Assembly: GCA_016870155.1 (NCBI GenBank)
Contig: VGCE01000005.1
Coordinates: 94,044 to 158,043 of the forward strand
Origin: Actinomycetota bacterium
GTDB taxonomy: Bacteria; Actinomycetota; Thermoleophilia; Miltoncostaeales; Miltoncostaeaceae
Reading direction: 5' to 3'
DNA: 64,000 nucleotides
Shown: positions 40,567 to 49,158 of the stretch, one piece after another
How the letters are laid out: each line of letters begins with the position of its first letter
Numbering within the stretch: the stretch's first letter is position 1
Position numbers and translations under genes: made by a program
Notes under the pieces: generated by a model
What the model was told of the DNA's origin: nothing
The model's database searches: none
The model's input: the letters and a program-made list of their open reading frames with translations, nothing else

Positions 40567-42182
40567 CCACCCGGGCACCCGACCCCCTCGCGCGACCCGA
40601 CCCCATCGCAGGGCGCGCCGCAAGGCGGCTGGGCAATGCGGCCCGCGACGTGCGCGCGCTCACCGCGCTCGCGGTGGTGGGCCTCATGGCGCTGGGCACC
40701 GCCATCAGATGGTGGGCCCTGGGAGGCCTGGAGTTCGCGCTGGGATCAGATGACGCTCGCTACGTGGCCGCGGCCCAGAACCTGGCCAACGGCTTCCTGC
40801 CCGATGGCGAGGCCGAGTGGTTCGGGGCGCGCGCGGCGTTCCTATGGCCCGTGGCCCTCATCTTCAGGATTGCCGGCGCAGATGACTACCGCGCCGTGGC
40901 GTGGCCGCTCATCTGCTCCGTGCTGTGCATCCTCGCCACGTTCTTGGTGGCTCGCGAACTGGTGGGCCGGCGCCCGGCGCTGGTGGCCGCCGGCATCGTG
41001 GCCGTTGCGCCCATCGAGGTGCTGTGGGCCACGCGCCTGCGCCCCGATGCCGTCATGCCCCTCTTCATCGCCCTGGCCGCGTGGGCCGCGCTGCGCGCCT
41101 CACGGCTCGTCACCGCGCATGAGGCGGCATCCCCGGGGGCACCGGCAGCACGCGAGGGTCAGCCCATCGCCGGGGGGGATCGTGGTCGGTCCGTCGCGCT
41201 GTGGCTGGGCGCTGCCGGGCTGGCGATGGGCGCTGCGTGGTCGGCGCGTGAAACGGCCTTGGTGATGATCCCCGTCATCGCCCTGGCGGCGTGGCCCGCG
41301 CTGCGCGCGGGGTGGGTGCGCGCATGGGCGTTCCTGGCGGGCCTGGCCGTCATCCCGGTGGTTCTGGTGGTCGTGTTCGCGTTCGATGGGCGCCCGCTGT
41401 GGCCGCTCACCGCCACCGCGGGGGCCGGCTCGTTCCGGTCGCCCGCCGATGGCTGGGCCGCCACCACGGCCTACATCGCCCGGATGGTGCAGGAGGCCGT
41501 CGACCCGCGGTCCCCGCTGTTCCTCGCACTTCCGCTCCTGCTCGTCGCGGGCGCGGTGGCGATCACCCGGCGCACCCGTGGCGCGATCCTGCCCGCCGCG
41601 TGGCTGGGCTGGGGCTTCCTCTACCTCGAGGTCGGGACCCTGCTGAGCGTGGACAAGCCCGTGAGGTTCCTCACCCTGCTCACGGTGCCCGCGGCGTTGC
41701 TGATCGCCATCGCGCTCGACGGCCGGCTCAGCCCGCTGATCATCCCCGCGGTGGCCGTGGCCACCGTGCTCTGCGTGCAGCCGCGCATCAATGCCGGTAA
41801 CCGGATCACCAACGTGGTGCTGGCCTCCGCGGTAGCCGGCACCCTGCGCGACCTGCCCCCGGGCCCCGTGCTCGCCACCGACTACACCTGGTGGGCCAAG
41901 CTCAACGCCTACCTGGCACGCGACCGCCTGGCGATACGCCGCGACATCGACCCGGCATTCCTCGACGACGCCGCGCGTGCCCGGGCGCGACAGCTCGACC
42001 CGCTGCCCGAGCCCGCCGACTACCGCGGCGGGTACGTGGTGACCGGCCCCGTGCGGCGCACGGCGGGATGGCCATCCAACTGGGGCGCCGCCGAGCGCGC
42101 CATCGCCCGCGCGGTGGCCACTGCCGACCTGCAGCCCGTCGCCCGGGTGGGTCGGGCCACCATCTGGAGGTGGGTGCCCTGA
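40563..42182 (+). CDS. PMT/ArnT-type membrane glycosyltransferase (GT-C)
   Basis: A 539-aa protein with about 11 membrane segments. The first external loop contains GSDDARYVAAAQNLANG, the acidic motif expected for the catalytic base in GT39/GT83 enzymes. It would move a sugar from a polyprenyl-phosphate donor to an acceptor outside the membrane. A hydrophilic loop near residues 181-208 is Ala/Gly/Pro-rich. It is coupled to the flippase gene by a GTGA overlap. Donor and acceptor are unknown. Confidence 0.8.
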   Translation: MTTRAPDPLARPDPIAGRAARRLGNAARDVRALTALAVVGLMALGTAIRWWALGGLEFALGSDDARYVAAAQNLANGFLPDGEAEWFGARAAFLWPVALIFRIAGADDYRAVAWPLICSVLCILATFLVARELVGRRPALVAAGIVAVAPIEVLWATRLRPDAVMPLFIALAAWAALRASRLVTAHEAASPGAPAAREGQPIAGGDRGRSVALWLGAAGLAMGAAWSARETALVMIPVIALAAWPALRAGWVRAWAFLAGLAVIPVVLVVVFAFDGRPLWPLTATAGAGSFRSPADGWAATTAYIARMVQEAVDPRSPLFLALPLLLVAGAVAITRRTRGAILPAAWLGWGFLYLEVGTLLSVDKPVRFLTLLTVPAALLIAIALDGRLSPLIIPAVAVATVLCVQPRINAGNRITNVVLASAVAGTLRDLPPGPVLATDYTWWAKLNAYLARDRLAIRRDIDPAFLDDAARARARQLDPLPEPADYRGGYVVTGPVRRTAGWPSNWGAAERAIARAVATADLQPVARVGRATIWRWVP

Positions 42183-42191
42183 GCGGTCGCG

Positions 42192-42197
42192 TATCGT
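42192..42197 (+). promoter_or_regulatory. Putative -10 of the GT2 gene (leaderless)
   Basis: TATCGT, exactly 8 nt before the ATG at 42206, just after the stop of the GT-C gene. Confidence 0.5.
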
Positions 42198-42205
42198 GCC
42201 GCCCG

Positions 42206-42940
42206 ATGAGGACTGCGATCGTCATACCGGCGCGCGACGAGCAGGACGCCATCGGCGCCGTGGTGCACGACGCACGCACGGCCGTGCCCGACGCCCGGGT
42301 GATCGTGGTGGACGACGCCTCGCGCGACCTCACCGGCGTGCGCGCCGGGGAGGCCGGCGCGCACGTGCTGCGCCTTCGCACCCACGCCGGGTACGCCGGT
42401 GCACTTCGCGCCGGCTACCGCACGGCGCTCGAGGAGCCCCTCGACGTGATCCTGCAGATGGACGGCGACGGCCAGCATCGCGCCGGCGACCTCCCGCGGT
42501 TGATGGACGCCCTCGGTGCGGGCGACCTGGTGCTCGGGTCGCGGTTCATGGGACCCTCGCCCGGCTATCGCATCCCGCCCCTGCGCCGCGCAGGGATGGC
42601 TGCGTGCCGCTGGATGGCGCGCGAGGTGGGCGGCCTCGGGCTCACCGATCCCACCTCGGGCCTGCGCGCGCTGCGTCCCTCGCTCGCCACGCGCCTCGCC
42701 GACGAAGGCTTCCCGTCGGGCCTTACCGAGACGAGCCTGCTGATTCACCTGCACAGGGCGGGTTTCCGCATCACGGAGATCCCCGTGCTCATGCGGGCAT
42801 CCCGTGGCCGCTCGATGCACGCGGGCATGGCGGGCGCCACGCACCTCGCGCGTATTGCGTGGGCCGTGCTGGGCCAGGCCACGGGCCGCACGGATGATCC
42901 CGCGCGTGCTCCGGCACCCGCGCCCGCAGCCCGCACCTGA
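42206..42940 (+). CDS. Glycosyltransferase family 2
   Basis: A 244-aa GT-A enzyme with TAIVIPARDEQDAIGAVV, VIVVDDASRDLT, the catalytic VILQMDGDGQHRAGDL, and a C-terminal RFMGPSPGYRIPPLRR/GLTDPTSGLRAL region. This form resembles dolichol-phosphate-mannose-synthase-like enzymes without C-terminal membrane segments. It could make the polyprenyl-phosphate sugar used by the GT-C enzyme encoded just before it. The ATG at 42206 is supported by the -10 spacing. The last 15 residues are Ala/Pro-rich. Bases 42941-43033 hold no gene. Confidence 0.9.
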   Translation: MRTAIVIPARDEQDAIGAVVHDARTAVPDARVIVVDDASRDLTGVRAGEAGAHVLRLRTHAGYAGALRAGYRTALEEPLDVILQMDGDGQHRAGDLPRLMDALGAGDLVLGSRFMGPSPGYRIPPLRRAGMAACRWMAREVGGLGLTDPTSGLRALRPSLATRLADEGFPSGLTETSLLIHLHRAGFRITEIPVLMRASRGRSMHAGMAGATHLARIAWAVLGQATGRTDDPARAPAPAPAART

Positions 42941-43033
42941 CGCACGTCGTGGCGCGGGAACGCCTTGTAAGGAGATTGTGTGCGATTCCCCCCGTGAGCG
43001 GGCATTTCGCCGTGCATAGGTCATAGTCGGCCC

Positions 43034-44110
43034 GTGAGCAGTCGCTCCTTCCGCATCTCCATCGCCGCAGCGGCGTCCGGCGCGATACTCGTCGCGGCAT
43101 CCGGTGCTGCCATCGCGGCGCCCGGCGCACCCGGCAAGCCCCAGGGCGCATCGGTCGACGACCGGGCATCGCTCACCCAGATCCCCGGGCGCGGCAGTGG
43201 GAGCTCCGGGGGGAATGGTGGCAACAGGGGTGACAGGCCCGTCACGTCGAATCCGATCATCACGCCGCCGTCGGCCCCGGCCACGCCGGTCGCCCCGGTC
43301 ACGGGCCCGCCCGCTCGCACGCCGTCCGACCCGGGGGGTGGCGGGACTCCCGGCACGCGCTCGCCCGCTGGCACGCCGTCCGGCCCGGGGGGTGGCGGGA
43401 CTTCCGGCCCGCGCCCGGTCACGCAGCCGTCATCGGGGGGTGGCGGGACTTCCGGCCCGCGCCCGGTCACGCAGCCGTCATCGGGGGGTGGCGACAACTC
43501 AGGCGGCGTCAGCTCGGGCGGCAGCCGCAACGCCGCGCCGGCGGGCGGCGCTGGGGCTGCGGCACCCGCCGTGCCCAAGGGCCTTCCCGTGCGCGGTCGA
43601 AGCGCGGGGTCCGGACCGGTGGCCGTGACGCTGTACATGGACCTCTCCGATTCCTCCGATGCGGCCACGTACCTCAGCGTCACCACGGCCCTGCTGGCGC
43701 GCATCGCATCCGACCGGTCGGCAACCGTCACCTTCAGCCCCATCATCATGGGAAGCGACTCCAACAGCATGGAGGCCGCGGTGGCCGTGCTGGCGGGCGC
43801 CAACCAGAACCGCACCTGGTGCGTCACCGCGCAGCTCGCCACGCTGCGCAGCACGCGCGGAGGCGACTGGATCAACCGCGCGGCGCTGACGCAGATCGCC
43901 CGCTCGTGCAGCCTCTCGAGCCGGCGCTTCGTGCGCGACGCCTCGGGAAATCGGCTCTACCCGCGCCTCAACGAGATCCGCGAACAGGCGCGGGCCGACG
44001 GCGTGGGCGCGACGCCGTCATACGTGGTGAAGGGCAACGGGGGATCCCGCATCGTGGCGAACCCGGGCAGCGCCGACGCGGTGGCATCGGCCATCGGCGG
44101 CGCCGCCTAG
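43034..44110 (+). CDS. Secreted DsbA-like protein without CxxC
   Basis: A 358-aa protein with a signal peptide (cleavage near AIAA at about residue 29), a Gly/Ser/Pro-rich linker (about residues 50-180) with exact repeats, and a C-terminal thioredoxin-like domain. The domain strand VAVTLYMDL is followed by SDSSD where DsbA-like proteins have CxxC, so there is no redox pair at the active site. The cis-proline motif GATPSYVVKG is kept. Two cysteines elsewhere (in RTWCVT and ARSCSL) could form a structural disulfide. CATAGT lies 6 nt before the GTG. Confidence 0.7.
   Translation: MSSRSFRISIAAAASGAILVAASGAAIAAPGAPGKPQGASVDDRASLTQIPGRGSGSSGGNGGNRGDRPVTSNPIITPPSAPATPVAPVTGPPARTPSDPGGGGTPGTRSPAGTPSGPGGGGTSGPRPVTQPSSGGGGTSGPRPVTQPSSGGGDNSGGVSSGGSRNAAPAGGAGAAAPAVPKGLPVRGRSAGSGPVAVTLYMDLSDSSDAATYLSVTTALLARIASDRSATVTFSPIIMGSDSNSMEAAVAVLAGANQNRTWCVTAQLATLRSTRGGDWINRAALTQIARSCSLSSRRFVRDASGNRLYPRLNEIREQARADGVGATPSYVVKGNGGSRIVANPGSADAVASAIGGAA
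43387..43482 (+). repeat. Two identical 48-bp tandem repeats in the linker of the DsbA-like gene
   Basis: Copies at 43387-43434 and 43435-43482 are identical and in frame, each coding GGGGTSGPRPVTQPSS. A third partial copy starts at 43483, and diverged units lie upstream from about 43330. The repeat suggests length variation by slippage. Confidence 0.95.
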
Positions 44111-44159
44111 CCCGGCGCACACGCACTGCATGTTGCACGCCCCCGTCACCGCCCTGCAC

Positions 44160-44165
44160 TAGCCT
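44160..44165 (+). promoter_or_regulatory. Putative -10 of the UDP-glucuronate decarboxylase gene (leaderless)
   Basis: TAGCCT, 8 nt before the ATG at 44174. A TTGCAC at 44133-44138 is a possible but poorly spaced -35. Confidence 0.5.
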
Positions 44166-44173
44166 TGCGCCCC

Positions 44174-45115
<942 letters not shown>

Positions 45116-45122
45116 GCCGCCC

Positions 45123-46058
45123 GTGGCCGGCCCCGCCGTGATGGCCCGCGGCCTGCGTAAGGCCTACGGGTCGCGCATGGCTGTGGACGGCATCGACCTC
45201 GAGGTGCGCCGGGGCGAGTGCTTCGGATTCCTCGGGCCCAACGGCGCGGGCAAGACCACCACCATGCGCATGCTCGCGTGCCTCTCCGAGCGCGACGCCG
45301 GAGATCTCGCCGTGCTGGGCATGGATCCCGACGTCGAGCCGCGAGCACTCAAGGCGCGGCTCGGGGTGGTGCCGCAGGAGGTCAACCTCGACCTCGAGCT
45401 CACGGTGCTTGAGAACATGCTCGTATACGCCCGGTACTTCGGCATCAAGGCCGGGCCGGCGCGCGAGCGGGCAATGGAACTGCTGCGGTTCGTCGACCTG
45501 CACGAGCGCGCCGAAGACACGGTGGTGAAGCTCTCGGGCGGCATGCAGCGCCGGCTGCAGATCGCCCGGGCGCTCATCAACGACCCCGAGATGGTCCTGC
45601 TCGACGAGCCCACCACCGGCCTCGACCCGCAGGCGCGGCGCATGGTGTGGGAACGCCTGCGCGACCTGCGCGCGGGCGGCACCTCGGTGGTGATCACCAC
45701 CCACTACATGGACGAGGCCGAGCGGCTGTGCGACCGCCTGGTGGTGATCGACCACGGCGAGGTGGTGCGCGAGGGCGCTCCCGCCGACCTGGTGCGCGAC
45801 GAGGCCGGTGCCGAGGCGCTCGAGGTGCGGTGCGACCCCGCCGACGCCCCGCGCCTTGGCCGGGCCATCAGCCCGCGCCACGTGGTGGCGGGCGACGTGG
45901 TGCTGGCCTTCGGAGACGGGGTCGAGGCGCTCCGCGCGCGCGCCGATGACTCAGGCGTCGCGTGGAGCCTCGTCGCTGAGCGGCGCGCCACGCTCGAGGA
46001 TCTCTTCATCATGCTCACGGGCCACTCGCTGCGCGAAGGGGCTGCGGAGGAGGAGTGA
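45123..46058 (+). CDS. ABC transporter ATP-binding protein, NodI/DrrA-like
   Basis: A 311-aa ATPase with Walker A GPNGAGKT (residues 38-45), the signature LSGGMQRRLQ at about 137, Walker B MVLLDEPTTGLD, and the H-loop in VVITTHYMDEAE. The C-terminal extension of about 80 residues matches drug or polysaccharide exporters of the ABC-2 type. The partner permease is not adjacent; the next gene is convergent tatC, 31 bases away. So the ATPase is orphaned here and may pair with a permease elsewhere. Confidence 0.9.
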   Translation: MAGPAVMARGLRKAYGSRMAVDGIDLEVRRGECFGFLGPNGAGKTTTMRMLACLSERDAGDLAVLGMDPDVEPRALKARLGVVPQEVNLDLELTVLENMLVYARYFGIKAGPARERAMELLRFVDLHERAEDTVVKLSGGMQRRLQIARALINDPEMVLLDEPTTGLDPQARRMVWERLRDLRAGGTSVVITTHYMDEAERLCDRLVVIDHGEVVREGAPADLVRDEAGAEALEVRCDPADAPRLGRAISPRHVVAGDVVLAFGDGVEALRARADDSGVAWSLVAERRATLEDLFIMLTGHSLREGAAEEE

Positions 46059-46089
46059 CCCCGGGCCGCCGGGCGGGGGACCCACCCGA

Positions 46090-46887
46090 TCAGGCGGGGT
46101 TCTCGGAGGCCTCGGCCGGCGCGTCTCCGCGGGCCCAGGGCGCAGGTCGCCCGAATGCCGACGCCAGCCAGATGCCCACGCCATAGAGGATCAGCTGGGG
46201 CACCATGAGCATGAGCATGCTCACCGGGTCGCCGCCGGGCAGGATCGCCGCGATGAACGCGATCACCACGACCGCGTACCGCCACCAGTGCCGGAACTGC
46301 TGGGCCGTCACCAGCCCCAGGCGCGCCAGCACCAGCATGGCCACCGGCACCTCGAACACCAGCGCGCCCGCGAACATGATCGTGAGGGCGAACGAGAAGT
46401 AGTCGGCCGCGCGCAGCGACACCTGGAACTCGTTACCCGCGAAGCCCAGCAGCCACTGCAGGGCCACCGGCAGAACGAGGAAGTACACGAACAGCACGCC
46501 TCCGATGAACAGCCCGGACACGCCGGCCACGATCGCCAGCATCCTCCGGCGGGTCTGGTCCCCGATGGCCGGGACCACGTAGGCATAGAGCTGGTAGAGC
46601 AGGATCGGCAGCGTCACGAGCAGCGATGCGCCGAGCACCACCTTGAGGATCACCATGAAGGGCTCGGTGGGCGACAGCGCCAGCAGCTTGCGGTACTCGG
46701 GTGCCAGCGGGTCGAGCAGGATGTCCAGCAGCCACTCGTTGAACACGTAGAGCACCGCGAATGCCACCACCAGCGAGATGACGGCGATGAGCAGCCGCTT
46801 GCGTAGCTCGGTGAGGTGCTCCACCACGCTCAGCTTGTCGTCGGGATCGACCCGGCGCACGCCGAATCGCCCGAAGCGGCCGCTCAT
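46090..46887 (-). CDS. tatC: Twin-arginine translocase subunit TatC
   Basis: A 265-aa protein with six membrane segments. The N-terminal LSVVEHLTELRKRLL contains the conserved twin-arginine-recognition segment, and a later FVYFLVLPVALQWLLGF segment is typical. TatC binds the signal peptide of folded exported proteins and forms the translocon with TatA. It follows tatA directly (5 bases). The C-terminal tail is hydrophilic. The ATG at 46887 fits the normal N-terminus. Confidence 0.96.
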   Translation of the reverse strand: MSGRFGRFGVRRVDPDDKLSVVEHLTELRKRLLIAVISLVVAFAVLYVFNEWLLDILLDPLAPEYRKLLALSPTEPFMVILKVVLGASLLVTLPILLYQLYAYVVPAIGDQTRRRMLAIVAGVSGLFIGGVLFVYFLVLPVALQWLLGFAGNEFQVSLRAADYFSFALTIMFAGALVFEVPVAMLVLARLGLVTAQQFRHWWRYAVVVIAFIAAILPGGDPVSMLMLMVPQLILYGVGIWLASAFGRPAPWARGDAPAEASENPA

Positions 46888-46892
46888 GGGTG

Positions 46893-47204
46893 CTACCCCT
46901 GCGGGCCCGGCCGCTCGCCCGGCGGCGAATCGCCGCTCACCACGATGCCCTCGAGCACGTCGGGCGCAGCGGTGGGCTGCTCGGGCTCCCCTGCCGTGGC
47001 CGTGGTCACCGGTGCGGCCTGCGCCGCCTGCGTGGGCTGGGGCGCAGGCTGGTCGTCGTGCCGGTCGTCACCCAACATCGCGCCCCTGAAGTCGCGGATG
47101 CCCTTGCCCACCGCCCGGCTGAACTGGGGCAGCTTGGTGGGGCCGAGCACGAGCACGGCGATCACGAGCACGATGATGATCTGGATGGGCGAGAGGTCGA
47201 ACAT
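46893..47204 (-). CDS. tatA: Twin-arginine translocase subunit TatA
   Basis: A 103-aa protein with one membrane helix (IIIVLVIAVLVLG), then the FGP-like hinge LGPTKLPQFSRAVGKGIRDFRGA, the TatA/TatE signature. The long acidic, Gln/Ala-rich tail is variable in the family. The ATG at 47204 is chosen because the protein then begins MFDLSPIQ at the normal N-terminus; an upstream extension of 32 codons is not protein-like. Minus-strand TAGCCT lies 10 nt before the ATG. Confidence 0.94.
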   Translation of the reverse strand: MFDLSPIQIIIVLVIAVLVLGPTKLPQFSRAVGKGIRDFRGAMLGDDRHDDQPAPQPTQAAQAAPVTTATAGEPEQPTAAPDVLEGIVVSGDSPPGERPGPQG

Positions 47205-47214
47205 TGGTCCCGGA

Positions 47215-47220
47215 AGGCTA
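47215..47220 (-). promoter_or_regulatory. Putative -10 of tatA-tatC
   Basis: TAGCCT on the minus strand, 10 nt before the tatA ATG, implying a leader of about 3 nt at most. Confidence 0.45.
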
Positions 47221-47262
47221 GACCCCCGAAGGGTTCGCGGCCAGTAGCAGGGTGGGCTGGGA

Positions 47263-47268
47263 TAGGGT
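47263..47268 (+). promoter_or_regulatory. Putative -10 of the chorismate mutase gene (leaderless)
   Basis: TAGGGT (within GATAGGGT), 6 nt before the ATG at 47275. Confidence 0.5.
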
Positions 47269-47274
47269 TTCCCC

Positions 47275-47565
47275 ATGCCGAATGACCCCGCTGCGACCAC
47301 CGAGGACGTCGTGATCCGCCAGATGCGCGATCAGATCGTCGAAAACGACCTCAAGATCGTGCAGGCCCTCAACCAGCGCATTGCCCTGGTGTCACGCCTG
47401 CGCGAATACAAGGAGGGGCGGGGGATGGAGTTCGTGGACCACTCCCGCGAGGAGTGGATGGTGCGCTACCTGCAGGGGGCCAACCGGGGTGCCCTCTCGG
47501 ATGACGGCCTCGCGGAGATCTACAGCCACATCCTGGAGCTCACCAAGCGCGAGACCGTCGACTGA
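47275..47565 (+). CDS. Chorismate mutase, type II (AroQ)
   Basis: A 96-aa, all-helical AroQ-class enzyme that rearranges chorismate to prephenate on the way to Phe and Tyr. The first helix, MRDQIVENDLKIVQALNQRIALVSRLREYK, carries the conserved Arg and the Lys of the active site; the final helix, YSHILELTKRE, completes the fold. It is a stand-alone domain with no prephenate dehydratase or DAHP synthase fusion. It is divergent from tatA. A 20-bp GC-rich palindrome follows before the convergent DUF151 gene. Confidence 0.88.
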   Translation: MPNDPAATTEDVVIRQMRDQIVENDLKIVQALNQRIALVSRLREYKEGRGMEFVDHSREEWMVRYLQGANRGALSDDGLAEIYSHILELTKRETVD

Positions 47566-47570
47566 CCCGG

Positions 47571-47590
47571 GCCGCGCCGGCCGGCGCGGC
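47571..47590. terminator. Perfect 20-bp GC-rich palindrome between convergent genes
   Basis: Bases 47571-47590 are a self-complementary 20-mer lying between the stop codons of chorismate mutase (47565) and the DUF151 gene (47596). A hairpin here could halt transcription in both directions, but there is no T-run, so the role is uncertain. Confidence 0.35.
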
Positions 47591-47595
47591 GCGAC

Positions 47596-48078
47596 CTAGT
47601 CAGCGAAGTCCTCCGGGGTGACCTGGTCGAGGAACTCCTTGAACTTCTCGACCATGTCGTCGTCGTCCTCGGGCTCGTGCTCGAACTCGATGGCGTTGTC
47701 GTCCAGCAGGTCTTCTGACGCGAAGATGGGCGCGCCCGTGCGCACGGCTACCGCGATGGCGTCACTGGGGCGCGAGTCGATCTCGACGTCTGGCCCGGGC
47801 GTGCGCAGGTGGATCAGCGCGTAGAAGGTGTTGTCGCGCATTTCGGTGACCGTCACGCGCGACACCTCGGCCTGCAGGCCGTCGATCATCTCGGTGATGA
47901 GGTCGTGCGTCATCGGGCGTGGCGAGTCGGTGCCCTGCAGCTTCATGAGGATCGCCGAGGCCTCGGCGTGGCCGATCCAGATCGGGAGGAACCGGTTGCC
48001 GTCGACCGTCTTCAGCAGCACGATCGGCTGCTTGCCGACCATGTCGAAGCTGACGCCGTAGATGACCATCTCCTGCAT
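47596..48078 (-). CDS. Bifunctional-nuclease (BFN/DUF151) family protein
   Basis: A 160-aa protein of the DUF151 family. Typical segments are VIYGVSFDMVGKQPIVLLK, LPIWIGHAEASAI, RPMTHDLITEMI and EIDSRPSDAIAVAVRTGAPIFAS. Plant members have DNase and RNase activity; bacterial roles are poorly defined. The last 35 residues are strongly acidic (HEPEDDDDMVEKFKEF). TATTAT lies 6 nt before the ATG. Confidence 0.9.
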   Translation of the reverse strand: MQEMVIYGVSFDMVGKQPIVLLKTVDGNRFLPIWIGHAEASAILMKLQGTDSPRPMTHDLITEMIDGLQAEVSRVTVTEMRDNTFYALIHLRTPGPDVEIDSRPSDAIAVAVRTGAPIFASEDLLDDNAIEFEHEPEDDDDMVEKFKEFLDQVTPEDFAD

Positions 48079-48084
48079 GGGCCG

Positions 48085-48090
48085 ATAATA
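48085..48090 (-). promoter_or_regulatory. Putative -10 of the DUF151 gene (leaderless)
   Basis: TATTAT on the minus strand, 6 nt before the ATG at 48078; an AT-only hexamer in very GC-rich surroundings. Confidence 0.55.
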
Positions 48091-48117
48091 GACGCGGGCG
48101 GGCTATCCCTCCGGTGA

Positions 48118-48123
48118 TATGGT
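48118..48123 (+). promoter_or_regulatory. Putative -10 of the tRNA-Ile gene
   Basis: TATGGT, 10 nt before the first base of the mature tRNA. Confidence 0.35.
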
Positions 48124-48133
48124 GCCGCGCCGC

Positions 48134-48207
48134 GGGCGATTAGCTCAGGTGGTTAGAGCGCATCCCTGATAAGGATGAGGTCCCAGGTTCGAGTCCTGGA
48201 TCGCCCA
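48134..48207 (+). tRNA. tRNA-Ile(GAT)
   Basis: A 74-nt cloverleaf. The acceptor stem GGGCGAT pairs with ATCGCCC, followed by discriminator A at 48207. The D-arm GCTCAGGTGGTTAGAGC, the anticodon stem CATCC/GGATG with loop CTGATAA (anticodon GAT at 48168-48170), and the T-arm CCAGGTTCGAGTCCTGG are all canonical. CCA is not encoded (TGC follows), so the CCA-adding enzyme must complete it. It stands alone, not in an rRNA operon. Confidence 0.98.
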
Positions 48208-48252
48208 TGCCGCCCCGACAGGGGTGGAATCCCCCGGAACCCGCAACGGTCG

Positions 48253-49158
48253 CTACCCGCCCCCCGACAGTCGGTCGACGGCCGCGGCCACGGCGGCCTC
48301 GTCGCGGAAGACGATCTGCACCACCACGCGGCCCCTGCCGGCGCCGCGCACGGTGACCGGGGCGTCGAAGGCGCCCGCGAAGGCATCGATGGCCTCGTCG
48401 GCGATCATCGGTGTCGGGTGGCGCGGCCTGCCGGTGGCGGCGCGCCCGTCGGAGTTGACACGCGCCAGGGCCTCGGTGGCGCGTACTGAAAGACCCTGCT
48501 CAGCGGCCTGTTTTGCCACTTCGCGGCGCTTCCTGGCGCCGTCGGCCATCAGGATCGCCCGCCCGTGGCCCTCCGTGAGATCGCCGACCACCAGCATCTC
48601 CTGCACCTCGTCGGGCAACTCGAGAAGCCGCATGAGGTTGGCCACCGACGACCGGCTGCGCCCCACCCCGCGCGCGACGTCGGCCTGGCTCTGGCCGAAG
48701 TCCTCCACCAGCACCGCGAGCGCCTGAGCGGTTTCGATGGGGTCAAGGTCCTCGCGCACCAGGTTCTCCACCAACCCGGCCTCGAGCCGCTGGCGCTCAT
48801 CCGCATCGCGCACGACCGCCGGGACCTGATCAAGGCCCGCCATGCCCGCGGCGCGCCACCTGCGCTCGCCCGCGATGAGCTCGTACTCGCCCCTGCCGAC
48901 CTCGCGCACCACCACGGGCTGCAGCAGCCCCGTGGTGGCGATGCTCTCGGCCAGCACCTGCAGGGCCTCGTCATCGATGCGCTTGCGGGGCTGGGCCGCA
49001 TTAGGTCGAATCTGTGCCAGAGGGATGACGCGAAGGCCCTCTCCCGACGTCGTGGCCGCGGGAGGGTCGCCCGCGGCGGGCAACGCGGCCACCGGGGCGT
49101 CACCCAGCAGCGTTGACAGGCCGCGCCCCAGGCGGGCCGGTGGCTTTCTCTCACCCAC
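48253..49158 (-). CDS. parB: Chromosome-partitioning protein ParB
   Basis: A 301-aa CTPase and DNA-binding protein that loads on parS sites and spreads. The N-terminus has a basic LGRGLSTLLGD motif; the CTP-binding region includes PRKRIDDEALQVLAESI and GERRWRAA; the helix-turn-helix follows (GQSQADVARGVGRSRSSVANLMRL); the C-terminal dimerisation domain closes the protein. The GTG at 49158 overlaps the parA stop by 8 bases. Two parS sites lie upstream of this operon at 50644-50697. Confidence 0.96.
   Translation of the reverse strand: MGERKPPARLGRGLSTLLGDAPVAALPAAGDPPAATTSGEGLRVIPLAQIRPNAAQPRKRIDDEALQVLAESIATTGLLQPVVVREVGRGEYELIAGERRWRAAGMAGLDQVPAVVRDADERQRLEAGLVENLVREDLDPIETAQALAVLVEDFGQSQADVARGVGRSRSSVANLMRLLELPDEVQEMLVVGDLTEGHGRAILMADGARKRREVAKQAAEQGLSVRATEALARVNSDGRAATGRPRHPTPMIADEAIDAFAGAFDAPVTVRGAGRGRVVVQIVFRDEAAVAAAVDRLSGGG

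Noticed and set aside
43330..43500. Possible CRISPR-like array from the repeated 48-bp units
   Set aside because: The repeats are directly adjacent with no spacers, are in frame and code for a Gly/Ser/Pro linker, so they are a coding tandem repeat.
48134..48207. Remnant of an rRNA operon because of tRNA-Ile(GAT)
   Set aside because: tRNA-Ile(GAT) often sits in rRNA spacers, but no 16S or 23S sequence is present nearby; the gene stands alone between the DUF151 gene and parB.
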